A DNA stretch of 64,000 nucleotides, taken from contig NZ_FPJO01000023.1 of assembly GCF_900119365.1 (NCBI RefSeq), positions 46,796-110,795 of the forward strand. The letters are read 5' to 3'. The DNA is from Streptomyces atratus. GTDB taxonomy: Bacteria; Actinomycetota; Actinomycetes; Streptomycetales; Streptomycetaceae. The notes below the pieces were generated by a model. The model was not told the DNA's origin. It saw only the letters and a list, made by a program, of their open reading frames with translations, and searched no databases. Positions 8,632 to 17,002 of the stretch are shown one piece after another; within the stretch, counting starts at the first letter, position 1; the number at the start of each line of letters is the position of its first letter. The translations under genes were made by a program, and so were the position numbers.

Positions 8632-9303
8632 GTGTCCTACCAGAAGCGAACAGCTCTCGCGCTGGCGTCCGCGCTGGCGGGCACGGTGGTGCTGATGGCC
8701 GCGCCCGCCGCCCACGCCACCGTCGTGGACGTCGACTACAAGTGCAAGACCCCGATCGGCGACAAGAGCGCCGTGTCTCCCATCGACATCAAGAGCGTGA
8801 AGAGCGGCGGCGGTTACCGGCTCACGATGTCCTTCCAGAAAGGCGTTTCCTCCAGCCCCGTCGAACTCGGCAAGGGCGCGATGAGCCCCAGCGCGGTCAT
8901 CGAGGTGGGCGGCGCCGACCAGGGGCAGCTCCAGGTCTCCGGCCCGCCGAACTCCGCCGCGATACCCGCCAACACCCCCATCAAGATCAGTGACCTGTCG
9001 GGTACGTACACCCCGAAGAAGAGCGGCAAGGTCGACTTCACCGCCGGGGTGCTCACCATCAAGGCGCTCGGTACGACCACGACGTGCACCCCCTCCAACA
9101 ACCCGGGACCGTCGCTCCAGCTCGATGTGACGGCCGCGGGCAACCCGCAGACCACCCCGGACGACAGTGGCGGGCAACTGCCGAAGACCGGCCCGCTCGA
9201 CTCGGCCGTGGCACTCGGCACGCTGGGCGGCACGGTACTGCTGACCGGTGCGGCCGGGGTGCTCTGGCTGACCAGGCGCGGGCAGGGGGCCGTGGGCCGA
9301 TAG
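8632..9303 (+). CDS. Secreted surface protein with C-terminal LPKTG sorting signal
   Basis: The 223-residue product has a signal peptide (cleavage after AHA, about residue 29). A domain of about 130 residues carries two Cys (in DYKCKTP and TTCTP) and a GGADQG/GTYTPKKSGK core. A classic sorting signal follows: LPKTG at 183-187, a hydrophobic stretch, then RRGQGAVGR. GTG 8632 is preferred over ATG 8617 because AGGGGAA sits 5 bases upstream. The core is clearly related to the second domain of the protein at 11454-12836. Function is unknown; a sortase encoded elsewhere would be needed to anchor it. First gene of a four-gene surface cluster. Confidence 0.85.
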   Translation: MSYQKRTALALASALAGTVVLMAAPAAHATVVDVDYKCKTPIGDKSAVSPIDIKSVKSGGGYRLTMSFQKGVSSSPVELGKGAMSPSAVIEVGGADQGQLQVSGPPNSAAIPANTPIKISDLSGTYTPKKSGKVDFTAGVLTIKALGTTTTCTPSNNPGPSLQLDVTAAGNPQTTPDDSGGQLPKTGPLDSAVALGTLGGTVLLTGAAGVLWLTRRGQGAVGR

Positions 9304-9349
9304 GCGTTGCCGGACCCAGCCGCCGCCGTCACGCACCAGGGAGCCGCCC

Positions 9350-10315
9350 ATGCCGTCGCCGACCGGTCACGTCGCCCGACTCGCCCTTGCCGTACTGCTG
9401 TGCGCCCTCGTCATGACACCGGTGGCCGCCGCCGCGACGGGGCCCGCCTCGCACCCGGGCGCCGCTGCGTGGACGGCGCGGCCCGCGGGGAGCGGTTCCG
9501 GCACGGGCGGCAGACCGTACTTCTATCTGGAGGGCCCGCCCGGCACCGTTCTGCAGGACCGGCTCTCCGTCACCAACCCGGGCCGGTCCCCGGTCACCGT
9601 GCGACTGGGCGGCGCCGACGGCACCGGGGGCAGCGGCGCCACCGGGACCGGGCGCTGGCTGCGGACCGCCGCCACCGAGGTGACCGTCCCGGCCCGCACC
9701 CGGGCCGATGTGCCGTTCACCGTCACGGTGCCGGCCGGTGCGACGCCCGGCGACCACTCCGGTGCGATCGTCGTGCGCGGCGGCGACCGCTCGGTGGACG
9801 TACGGGTCCGGCTGCGGGTCGGCGGGCCGACGCTGGCCGCGCTCACCGTCGAGGACGTCACCGTGTCCGGGAGGGCCATCCACTACACGCTGGTCAACCG
9901 GGGCAACGCGGTCCTCGCGCCGCGGATCGACGTCCGGGCCGACGGGTTGTTCGGGACGCTGCTGCGGCGCGAGGCCCGCACCCTGCCGGTGCGGGTACGG
10001 CCCGGACAGCGGGTCAGACTCACCGAGCCGTGGCGGGACGTCCCCGCGCTCGACTCGGCGACCGTACGGCTGCGCGTCACGGCGGCGGGCGGCGCACATG
10101 GCGAGGCGACGGCCCGCGCGGTCTTCGTCCCGTGGGCGCCGCTGACCGCCGGCGCACTGCTGGTCCCGGTCGCCGCCGGAGCGGGCGCGTACGCACTCCG
10201 GCGCAGGCGGGCGCGAGACCGGCGGCCGGACGACGACGAACGGCCCGGACGGTCACCGGGCGACCGACAGCACTCCGGGAGCAGGCACTTGGCGAAGGCG
10301 GGAGCGGAATCGTGA
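9350..10315 (+). CDS. Membrane-anchored surface protein, DUF916/WxL-associated type
   Basis: The 321-residue protein has a signal peptide (1-28) and an extracellular beta-rich region resembling the DUF916 domain of WxL-locus proteins (YFYLEGPPGTVLQDRLSVTN, then VPAGATPGDHSGAIVVRGG). One transmembrane helix lies at about 263-283 and a short Arg-rich cytoplasmic tail follows. In Firmicutes such proteins act with WxL surface proteins to bind peptidoglycan or substrate; that role here is inferred. Its stop overlaps the GTG of the next gene, so the two are coupled. It starts 46 bases after the LPKTG protein. Confidence 0.75.
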   Translation: MPSPTGHVARLALAVLLCALVMTPVAAAATGPASHPGAAAWTARPAGSGSGTGGRPYFYLEGPPGTVLQDRLSVTNPGRSPVTVRLGGADGTGGSGATGTGRWLRTAATEVTVPARTRADVPFTVTVPAGATPGDHSGAIVVRGGDRSVDVRVRLRVGGPTLAALTVEDVTVSGRAIHYTLVNRGNAVLAPRIDVRADGLFGTLLRREARTLPVRVRPGQRVRLTEPWRDVPALDSATVRLRVTAAGGAHGEATARAVFVPWAPLTAGALLVPVAAGAGAYALRRRRARDRRPDDDERPGRSPGDRQHSGSRHLAKAGAES

Positions 10316-11457
10316 CTGGACAGGCCGGACCGGCAGCACCCCGCAGCGCCCACCACCGGTGGGCCGCCGCGCTGTTCGTCGCGCTGCTCGCAGCACTGCT
10401 GTCCGCCCCGCCGGCGCTCCCCGCGCCCCGGGCCGAAGCGGCGGTCGCGCGGGCCGCGGACGCGAAGCCCGGGGTCACCCTCTCCAAGCAACAGGCGGGC
10501 AAGGGCGGCGAGATCACCGTGAAGGGCAGCGGCTGGCGCCCGAAGGCACTGCTGATGGTGCTGATCTGCGGGCGCTCCACAACCGACCGCGGTGTGATCG
10601 GCGGTACGAACTCCTGCGCCAACGCCGAGGGCCGGGCCGTCACCACCGACGCCAAGGGCGCCTTCCGCAAGAAGTTGCCGGTCGCCGAACCGCCCGTGCC
10701 CTGCCCCTGTGTGGTGCACGTCGCCACCGTCACCGGCGAACAGGCCACCGCCGACGCCGTGTTCGTCGTCGCGGGCCACCCGATCGCCGCGCTGCCGAAG
10801 GAGACCGGGGGCGGCAGGCTCGCGGTGCTCGCCACCACCCGGCTGGAGGGCGACAGCGGGCTCCTCACCTGGTTCGGCGCCCCGCCCGCCCGGAAGCTGG
10901 TCTTCACCGTGGGCAACCTCGGCTCCGACCCCGTCAAGGACCCCGTCTTCGAGATCGGCACCTCGCACGGCGTCTTCGCCCCGCAGTGGGAGGAGCGGCA
11001 GTGGCGCGGCACCATCGCCTCCGGCCGCAAGGCGCAGATCGAGCTCCCGGTCGAACTGACGGCGGGCGCCCACGGCGACCACCAGGTCTCGCTCAAGTAC
11101 GGCGGCAAGGTGCTGGCCGAACAGCCGTGGGGGGTCGGCCGCCCCTGGGGCGTCACGCTCTTCTGGATCCTGCTGTGCCTCGTCGTGCCGGCCGCCGTGT
11201 TCCGGATCGGCATGGCGGTCGTCGACAAGGTACGGCCCCGCTCCTCGCGCGCCCCGGGCCGCGCCGGACGCCGCCGCCCCCGGCGAGGGGCCGGTAAGTC
11301 CGCGAAGACCCCGAAGCCGCGCCGTACACCGGTGCCCGCCGAGGACCCCACGGCCGCGCCCACCGGCAGTTCGTCCACCACCACGGCCACGCTGCCGTGG
11401 TTCACACCCGATTCCGCACCGTCAGAGAACAGACCGACGACGAAGGGACATTCGTGA
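10312..11457 (+). CDS. Membrane-anchored extracellular protein with an Ig-like domain
   Basis: The 381-residue product starts at GTG 10312, which overlaps the previous stop and has GGAG upstream. After a signal peptide (to about residue 45) comes a domain resembling neocarzinostatin or other Ig-like folds (GGEITVKGSGWRPKALLM, with Cys pairs in LICG/NSCAN and PCPCVVH). A second beta-rich region ends in a single transmembrane helix at about 280-302. The tail is very basic and Ser/Thr/Pro-rich. The stop overlaps the GTG of the next gene. No enzymatic motif is visible, so it is probably a structural or ligand-binding surface protein. Confidence 0.75.
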   Translation: MTGQAGPAAPRSAHHRWAAALFVALLAALLSAPPALPAPRAEAAVARAADAKPGVTLSKQQAGKGGEITVKGSGWRPKALLMVLICGRSTTDRGVIGGTNSCANAEGRAVTTDAKGAFRKKLPVAEPPVPCPCVVHVATVTGEQATADAVFVVAGHPIAALPKETGGGRLAVLATTRLEGDSGLLTWFGAPPARKLVFTVGNLGSDPVKDPVFEIGTSHGVFAPQWEERQWRGTIASGRKAQIELPVELTAGAHGDHQVSLKYGGKVLAEQPWGVGRPWGVTLFWILLCLVVPAAVFRIGMAVVDKVRPRSSRAPGRAGRRRPRRGAGKSAKTPKPRRTPVPAEDPTAAPTGSSSTTTATLPWFTPDSAPSENRPTTKGHS

Positions 11458-12836
11458 GTACGCAACGCAGGACGGTCGCGGCGGGAGTCGCGATGATGCT
11501 CGGCGGCGCGGGCTTGCTGCTGGCCGCGAGTCCGGCCCAGGCCGCCGACGTCTCCTACAGCACGGAGTGCATTCCGCCGCCCATCTCGGGGCTGCCGGCC
11601 ATGCAGGGCACCACCAAGGTGCAGTTGACCGCGCCCGCCGAGGCGAAGGTCGGGGACACCGTCGAGGTGGTGTGGAAGACGGTCGAGGCCGCTTCCAAGA
11701 ACCCCGATGTGCTCGATCTGGACAAGGACACGGTCAAGCCGACCGGCACCCTCAAGGTGAGCGGCGCCGCCACGGGCACCGTGCAGATGGAAGGGCCGCG
11801 GCAGAACCCGCCGATCCCCAAGAACAGCGCCATGGTGCTGCCCGACATGAAGGGCACGCTGAAGCTGGAGAAGGCCGGTGAGATCACGCTGACACCGGAC
11901 GCGTACAACATCAACGTCTCCAAGCCGATCTCCACGGACACCAAGTGCACCCCGAAGGAGACCGTGCAGCCGGGCGTGACCATCAAGGTCACGGACGGCG
12001 GCGGATCCACCACGGGCGGTACGACGAGCGGCTCGACCACCGCGGGCGGTACGACCTCCGGCTCGACCACCGCCGGCGGTACGACCTCCGGCTCGACCTC
12101 GGGCTCCACCACCGCGGGCGGTACGACGGGCGGCGGTGACTCCGGCTCCACGACCTCGGGCTCCGGCGGCGGCAGCGGACAGACCGACTTCCCCGGCAAG
12201 GAGGTCGCGGTCCACTTCACCTGTACGTCCCCGGGACCGGCCGACATCTCCTCCAAGGTGACGATCAACGCCAAGAAGAGCGGTGGCAGCTACGCCCTGA
12301 CGGTCAAGACGGCCAAGGGCGTGATGGACAGCCCGGCCGCGCTGCCGGCCGGCGCGCTGAAGCCGTCCATGGACATCACCCTGGGCGGCGCCGACAAGGG
12401 CTCGGTGAAGGTCACCGGCCCGGCCAACGCCGAACCGCTGGAGCAGGGCAAGCCGGTCGACCTGTCCGACATGACCGGCACCTACACGCCCGGCGCGTCC
12501 GGCAAGTCCACTCTCAGCCCCGGCACCCTGACGATCGACGTCACCCTGGGCGCCTCGAAGATCAACATCCCGTGCAAGGTCAAGGGCTCGGTGACCCCGT
12601 CGCTGGAGCTCGACACCACCGCCCAGCAGGGCGGCGCCTCCGGCTCCGCCACCACGGGTTCCACGGGCGCGGGCTCCGCGGCCGGCGGTACGGCCTCCGG
12701 CGGCGGACTGGCCGCCACCGGGGCCGAGGACACCGGCACCCTGCGCGCCCTCGGCCTGGTCGCGGGCACGGCGATCCTGCTCGGCGGCGCCGTGTTCACC
12801 TTCACCCCGTGGCGCAGGCTGCGCGGCACCAGGTGA
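11454..12836 (+). CDS. Two-domain secreted surface protein with LAATG sorting signal
   Basis: GTG 11454 follows GAAGGGA and overlaps the previous stop; the product has 460 residues. A signal peptide (cleaved near AQA, residue 27) precedes a first beta domain (Cys in STECIPPP and TKCTP). A Ser/Thr/Gly linker at about 183-242 is built from repeats such as GGTTSGSTTA. A second domain follows (GGADKG, GTYTPGASGK, terminal Cys in IPCKVKG). The C-terminus is LAATG (419-423), a hydrophobic helix and WRRLRGTR. LAXTG is the motif read by class E sortases of Streptomyces. Both domains resemble the LPKTG protein at 8632-9303. Confidence 0.85.
   Translation: MSTQRRTVAAGVAMMLGGAGLLLAASPAQAADVSYSTECIPPPISGLPAMQGTTKVQLTAPAEAKVGDTVEVVWKTVEAASKNPDVLDLDKDTVKPTGTLKVSGAATGTVQMEGPRQNPPIPKNSAMVLPDMKGTLKLEKAGEITLTPDAYNINVSKPISTDTKCTPKETVQPGVTIKVTDGGGSTTGGTTSGSTTAGGTTSGSTTAGGTTSGSTSGSTTAGGTTGGGDSGSTTSGSGGGSGQTDFPGKEVAVHFTCTSPGPADISSKVTINAKKSGGSYALTVKTAKGVMDSPAALPAGALKPSMDITLGGADKGSVKVTGPANAEPLEQGKPVDLSDMTGTYTPGASGKSTLSPGTLTIDVTLGASKINIPCKVKGSVTPSLELDTTAQQGGASGSATTGSTGAGSAAGGTASGGGLAATGAEDTGTLRALGLVAGTAILLGGAVFTFTPWRRLRGTR
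12000..12175 (+). repeat. Tandem repeats coding a Ser/Thr/Gly linker
   Basis: Imperfect units of about 27 bases (GGCGGTACGACCTCCGGCTC and variants) lie inside the surface-protein gene and encode GGTTSGSTT-type repeats. Such tracts can change copy number by slippage and would lengthen or shorten the spacer between the two domains. Confidence 0.8.
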
Positions 12837-12854
12837 GCCGGATCCCGTGACCCC

Positions 12855-12926
12855 GGCACAAGGGCCGCGACAGCCGTAGCAACGGCACAGGGGTCGCGAC
12901 AGCCGTGACAACGGCACAGGGGCCGC
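12855..12926 (+). repeat. 29-bp tandem repeat downstream of the LAATG protein gene
   Basis: The unit beginning GGCACAAGGGCCGCGACAGC recurs at 12855, 12884 and 12913 with few changes (about 2.5 copies). The third copy merges into the terminator hairpin at 12915-12957. Noncoding as far as can be seen. Confidence 0.75.
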
Positions 12927-12957
12927 AGCACCGGTCGACGGTGCGGCGGCCCCTGTG
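12915..12957. terminator. Long bidirectional hairpin between the surface cluster and the POT gene
   Basis: A 19-bp stem (12915-12933 with 12939-12957) with a single mismatch and a GTCGA loop. It sits between convergent genes, so it probably terminates both. Confidence 0.85.
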
Positions 12958-13000
12958 TACGGGCGGAAAGCGATCAGTGCGTCAGCAGCACATCAGTGCA

Positions 13001-14491
13001 TCAGCGCACGTCGCCCATGAGCCGGCTGACCTTCTTGCGGTACATCCAGATCGAGAACGCCGCCACGATCGCGAGCGCCGCCTCCAGACCCACCATCCCG
13101 GTCTTGTTCAGGTCGACACCGGCCAGCGACAGCAGGCTGGTGGTGCAGTCGCCCGCGGTGACCGCGAGGAACCAGACACCCATCATCTGGCTGCCGTACT
13201 TCGCGGGCGCCATCTTCGTGGTGACCGACAGGCCGACCGGGGAGAGGCAGAGCTCACCGACGGTCTGCAGGAAGTAGATCGACACCAGCCACATCGGGCT
13301 GACCTTGTCGCCGTCCGTCGCCATGGTCAGCGGCAGCATGAAGACGAGGAAGGAGGTACCGACCAGGAAGAGACCCGAGCCGAACTTGACGACCGTGCTC
13401 GGCTCCTTGCCGCGCCGGTTCAGCGCCAGCCATATCCAGGCGACGACCGGGGCCAGCGCCATGATGATGACCGGGTTGACCGACTGGTACCAGGAGGTCG
13501 GGAAGTGCAGGCCGAGCAGGCTGTTGGTGGTGGAGGACTCACCGAAGAGCGACAGCGTCGAGCCGCCCTGGTCGTAGATCATCCAGAACACGGCCGCGGC
13601 GACGAAGAACCAGATGTAGCCGGACATCTTCGACTGCTCGGCCTTCGAGAGGTCCCGGTCCCGCTTGATCCGCACCAGCACCGCGACCGGGATGAGCAGA
13701 CCGGCGACGGTGATCGGGACGAGCGCCCAGTTCAGCGTGTAGACGTCGGTGGCGACGAGGACGCCGTAGAAGACGACGGCCACTATCAGCCACAGCAGGC
13801 CCTTGCGCAGGGTCGTACGGCGCTCCTCGGCCGAAAGAGGCTTCGGGACGACGCTGCTGCGCGCGCTGAGGTGGCGCGTACCGATGAGGAACTGGGCCAG
13901 GCCCAGCGCCATGCCGGCCGCGGCGATGGCGAAGCCGAGGTGCCAGTTCACCTTCTCGCCGACCGTGCCGATGATCAGCGGCGCGGCGAAGGCACCGAGG
14001 TTGATGCCCATGTAGAAGACGGTGAAGCCACCGTCGCGACGCGGGTCGTCCGGGCCGTTGTAGAGGTGGCCGACCATCGTGGAGATGTTGGCCTTCAGCA
14101 GCCCGGATCCGAGCGCGACCAGCGCCAGACCGGCGAAGAAGGTGCCGGAGCCCGGCAGCGCGAGCGTCAGGTGGCCCAGCATGATGACCGCGGCCGAGAT
14201 GGTGACCGTCTTGCGCGGCCCCCAGACCCGGTCGCCGAACCAGCCGCCGGGCATGGCGAGCAGGTACACCATCGCCATGTAGATGGAGTAGATCGCGGTG
14301 GCCGTGGCCGCGTTCATGTGCAGGCCGGAATTGGAGACCAGGTACAGCGGAAGCAGGGCCCGCATGCCGTAGAAGCTGAAGCGCTCCCACATCTCGGTCA
14401 TGAAGAGAGTGGCCAGGCCGCGGGGGTGGCCGAAGAAGGTCTTCGCGGATCCAGGTGTACTGGCCGGGTCCTTCGTCAGGCTGGACGCCAT
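13001..14491 (-). CDS. POT/PTR2-family proton-dependent oligopeptide transporter
   Basis: A 496-residue inner-membrane major-facilitator protein that imports di- and tripeptides (or related substrates) with protons. The family signature is seen as MTEMWERFSFYGMRALLPLY (near residue 31), followed by GGWFGDRVWGPRK and LVALGSGLLKANIS. About 12-14 hydrophobic helices are spread across the chain. ATG 14491 is supported by AAGGA upstream; the frame remains open further upstream without a start signal. A hairpin in the leader at 14754-14791 may affect its expression. It is monocistronic and convergent with the surface cluster. Confidence 0.92.
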   Translation of the reverse strand: MASSLTKDPASTPGSAKTFFGHPRGLATLFMTEMWERFSFYGMRALLPLYLVSNSGLHMNAATATAIYSIYMAMVYLLAMPGGWFGDRVWGPRKTVTISAAVIMLGHLTLALPGSGTFFAGLALVALGSGLLKANISTMVGHLYNGPDDPRRDGGFTVFYMGINLGAFAAPLIIGTVGEKVNWHLGFAIAAAGMALGLAQFLIGTRHLSARSSVVPKPLSAEERRTTLRKGLLWLIVAVVFYGVLVATDVYTLNWALVPITVAGLLIPVAVLVRIKRDRDLSKAEQSKMSGYIWFFVAAAVFWMIYDQGGSTLSLFGESSTTNSLLGLHFPTSWYQSVNPVIIMALAPVVAWIWLALNRRGKEPSTVVKFGSGLFLVGTSFLVFMLPLTMATDGDKVSPMWLVSIYFLQTVGELCLSPVGLSVTTKMAPAKYGSQMMGVWFLAVTAGDCTTSLLSLAGVDLNKTGMVGLEAALAIVAAFSIWMYRKKVSRLMGDVR

Positions 14492-14982
14492 GGTCGATCC
14501 TTGTGTGCTCGGGACGCGACGCCTTGTGAGCGTGGTGCGCCCGGTGGGGGGAGGCCGGCACCGGCACGGGCGCGCCCCACCCCTCACGCCCGGGAGAGGA
14601 TTCGTCCCGCTCGCCGGACTCACCAAGGAGCCGGCTGAAGGGGACGGGGACCGACCGTGCCGGGATCCACGCCCGGTGCGCATCCTCGCGCTCCGGGCCC
14701 GGCCACAGGTCATTCACTGATTCCGCGACTGGCGGGTACCAGTCGGCCAACAAAAGGGACCCTTGGCGCTAAAAGCTGCCCAAGGGTCCTTGAGTAGTGC
14801 AACAGGCGTCGAGACACCATACGCCACGACAGAGCCGGATATGAATGGACTTGAGAGATGGATCACAGGTTCTGATGGAGCCGCGCTCCCATATTCAAAG
14901 GTATTCACTCGCTTATTCCACAGACCCGCAGGGCTCTTGGAGCACCTCACGGCATCCGCTCCGCGCGGACTACCATCACTCC
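14492..14982. other. Divergent intergenic region between the POT gene and draR
   Basis: A 491-base noncoding stretch, AT-richer from 14790 to 14960 than its surroundings. It carries the leaders of both flanking genes and one clear hairpin (14754-14791). No reading frame within it has a credible start and composition. Confidence 0.6.
14754..14791 (-). terminator. Hairpin in the POT gene leader (attenuator or terminator)
   Basis: AAGGGACCCTTGG pairs with CCAAGGGTCCTT across a loop containing GCTAAAAGC. Read on the minus strand, the stem is followed by CCCTTTTG, like a weak intrinsic terminator. It is 260 bases upstream of the POT start, in its direction of transcription, so it may be an attenuator. 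Confidence 0.5.
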
Positions 14983-15660
14983 ATGACCCGTGTACTGCTC
15001 GCCGAGGACGATGCATCCATCTCGGAGCCGCTGGCCCGCGCCCTGCGTCGGGAGGGTTACGAGGTCGAGGTCCGCGAAGACGGTCCGACCGCACTCGACG
15101 CCGGTCTCCAGGGCGGAATCGACCTGGTCGTGCTCGACCTGGGTCTGCCCGGGATGGACGGCCTCGAAGTTGCCCGCAGGCTCCGTGCCGAGGGTCACAC
15201 CGTGCCGATCCTGGTGCTGACCGCCCGCGCCGACGAGGTGGACACCGTCGTCGGTCTCGACGCGGGTGCCGACGACTACGTCACCAAGCCCTTCCGCCTC
15301 GCCGAGCTGCTCGCCCGGGTCCGCGCCCTGCTGCGCCGCGGCGCCACCGAGCCCGCGCCGCAGCCCGCGACGCACGGCGTCCGGATCGACGTCGAGTCGC
15401 ACCGTGCCTGGATGGGCGAGGAGGAACTCCAGCTCACCGCCAAGGAGTTCGACCTGCTGCGGGTCCTGGTCCGCGACGCCGGCCGGGTCGTCACCCGCGA
15501 CCAGCTGATGCGCGAGGTCTGGGACACCACCTGGTGGTCGTCGACGAAGACCCTCGACATGCACATCTCCTGGCTCCGCAAGAAGCTCGGTGACGACGCC
15601 GCCAACCCCCGCTACATCGCGACCGTACGGGGCGTCGGCTTCCGCTTCGAGAAGAGCTGA
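14983..15660 (+). CDS. draR: OmpR/PhoB-family response regulator (DraR-like)
   Basis: A 225-residue DNA-binding response regulator. The receiver domain (1-115) has acidic residues E8-D10, phospho-acceptor D52 in VVLDLGLPGMDG, a conserved Thr in LVLTARAD and K102 in VTKPF. The C-terminal winged helix (about 128-225) includes LTAKEFDLLRVL and MHISWLRKKLGD. ATG 14983 is preferred; the upstream frame extension has no protein-like composition. The sensor kinase follows 52 bases later. The symbol rests on remembered synteny with S. coelicolor DraR-DraK, which influences antibiotic production; the fold assignment is certain, the name less so. Confidence 0.88.
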   Translation: MTRVLLAEDDASISEPLARALRREGYEVEVREDGPTALDAGLQGGIDLVVLDLGLPGMDGLEVARRLRAEGHTVPILVLTARADEVDTVVGLDAGADDYVTKPFRLAELLARVRALLRRGATEPAPQPATHGVRIDVESHRAWMGEEELQLTAKEFDLLRVLVRDAGRVVTRDQLMREVWDTTWWSSTKTLDMHISWLRKKLGDDAANPRYIATVRGVGFRFEKS

Positions 15661-15712
15661 CGCTCGTTCCGAGGGGGGCCGACCTTCCGAGAAGAGCTGA
15701 GAACGAGCATCC

Positions 15713-16978
15713 ATGCGCCGCAGACTGATCAACTCCACGCTCGCCGTGGTGCTCGTGGTGATCGCCGTCTTCGGCGTCTCCCTGGTCATCGTCGAGACCC
15801 GCACCATCAGCAACAGCGCCCAGGAGAGCATCGACTCCGAGGCGCTGCGGCTGATCAGCGTCGTCGAGAGCCGGCTGCTGGAGGACGAGCGGATCAGCTC
15901 GGCGCTGCTCTCCCAGCAGATCACCAGCAAGCGCTACGCCCTGATCAAGATCCCCGGCCGGCCCCCGCTCGAAGTCGGCAAGCGCCCCACCGGGAGTGTG
16001 ATCAGCAGCACCGCCGAGGGGGAGCACGGCGAGCAGGTCACCGTCGAGGAGTCCCGCTCCGCGGTCACCCGCGAGGTCGGCCGCACCCTGATGATCATCG
16101 GCGCGGTGGCGCTGCTGGCCATCGTCTCCGCCGTACTGCTGGCCGTACGCCAGGCCAACAAGCTGACCTCGCCGCTGACCGACCTGGCCGAGACCGCCGA
16201 ACGCCTGGGTTCCGGCGACCCGCGCCCGCGCCACAAGCGGTACGGGGTGCCGGAGCTGGACCGGGTCGCCGACGTGCTGGACGCCTCCGCCGAACGGATC
16301 GCCCGGATGCTGACCGCGGAACGCCGGCTGGCCGCCGACGCCTCCCACCAGCTCCGTACGCCGCTCACCGCGCTCTCCATGCGCATCGAGGAGATCTCGG
16401 TCACCGACGACCCGGACACGGTGAAGGAGGAGGCGAACATCGCCCTCACCCAGGTCGAGCGGCTCACCGACGTGGTGGAGCGGCTGCTGACCAACGCCCG
16501 TGATCCGCGTACCGGCTCCGCCGTCGTCTTCGACCTCGACGAGGTCGTCAAGCAGCAGGTCGAGGAGTGGCGTCCCGCCTACCGGAGCGCGGGCCGCGCC
16601 ATCGTCCGCTCCGGCAAGCAGGGGCTGCGGGCCGTCGGCACGCCGGGCGCGGTCGCCCAGGTGCTGGCCGCGCTGATCGAGAACTCTCTGATGCACGGCG
16701 GCGGTACGGTCGCGCTGCGCACCCGGGTCACCGGCAACCAGGTGGTCATCGAGGTCACGGACGAGGGCCCCGGGGTTCCGTCCGATCTGGGCGCCCGGAT
16801 CTTCGAGCGGACGATCAGCGGCCGCAATTCCACCGGCATCGGACTCGCGGTGGCCAGGGACCTCGCGGAGGCGGACGGCGGCCGCCTCGAACTGCTCCAG
16901 CAGCAGCCCGCCGTCTTCGCCCTGTTCCTCAGCCGGGTGGCCCTGAAGAGGAAGGAACCGGAACGCCCGGTGCGGTGA
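15713..16978 (+). CDS. draK: Sensor histidine kinase (DraK-like)
   Basis: A 421-residue membrane kinase paired with the response regulator upstream. TM1 is at about 8-27, an extracytoplasmic sensor of about 90 residues follows, and TM2 is near 122-142. A HAMP-like linker (SPLTDLAETAERLGSGD) precedes the H box ASHQLRTPLTAL with phospho-acceptor H212. The ATPase has an N box (ALIENSLMHG), G1 (DEGPGVP) and G2 (STGIGLAVARDLAE). The start codon follows GAGAACGAGC. The signal sensed cannot be read from sequence. Confidence 0.9.
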   Translation: MRRRLINSTLAVVLVVIAVFGVSLVIVETRTISNSAQESIDSEALRLISVVESRLLEDERISSALLSQQITSKRYALIKIPGRPPLEVGKRPTGSVISSTAEGEHGEQVTVEESRSAVTREVGRTLMIIGAVALLAIVSAVLLAVRQANKLTSPLTDLAETAERLGSGDPRPRHKRYGVPELDRVADVLDASAERIARMLTAERRLAADASHQLRTPLTALSMRIEEISVTDDPDTVKEEANIALTQVERLTDVVERLLTNARDPRTGSAVVFDLDEVVKQQVEEWRPAYRSAGRAIVRSGKQGLRAVGTPGAVAQVLAALIENSLMHGGGTVALRTRVTGNQVVIEVTDEGPGVPSDLGARIFERTISGRNSTGIGLAVARDLAEADGGRLELLQQQPAVFALFLSRVALKRKEPERPVR

Positions 16979-17002
16979 GCGGCGAGCGGCGGAGGACGTC
17001 CG

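Noticed and set aside
12000..12175. CRISPR-like array of short repeats
   Set aside because: The units are contiguous, coding and lack unique spacers; they encode a Ser/Thr/Gly linker.
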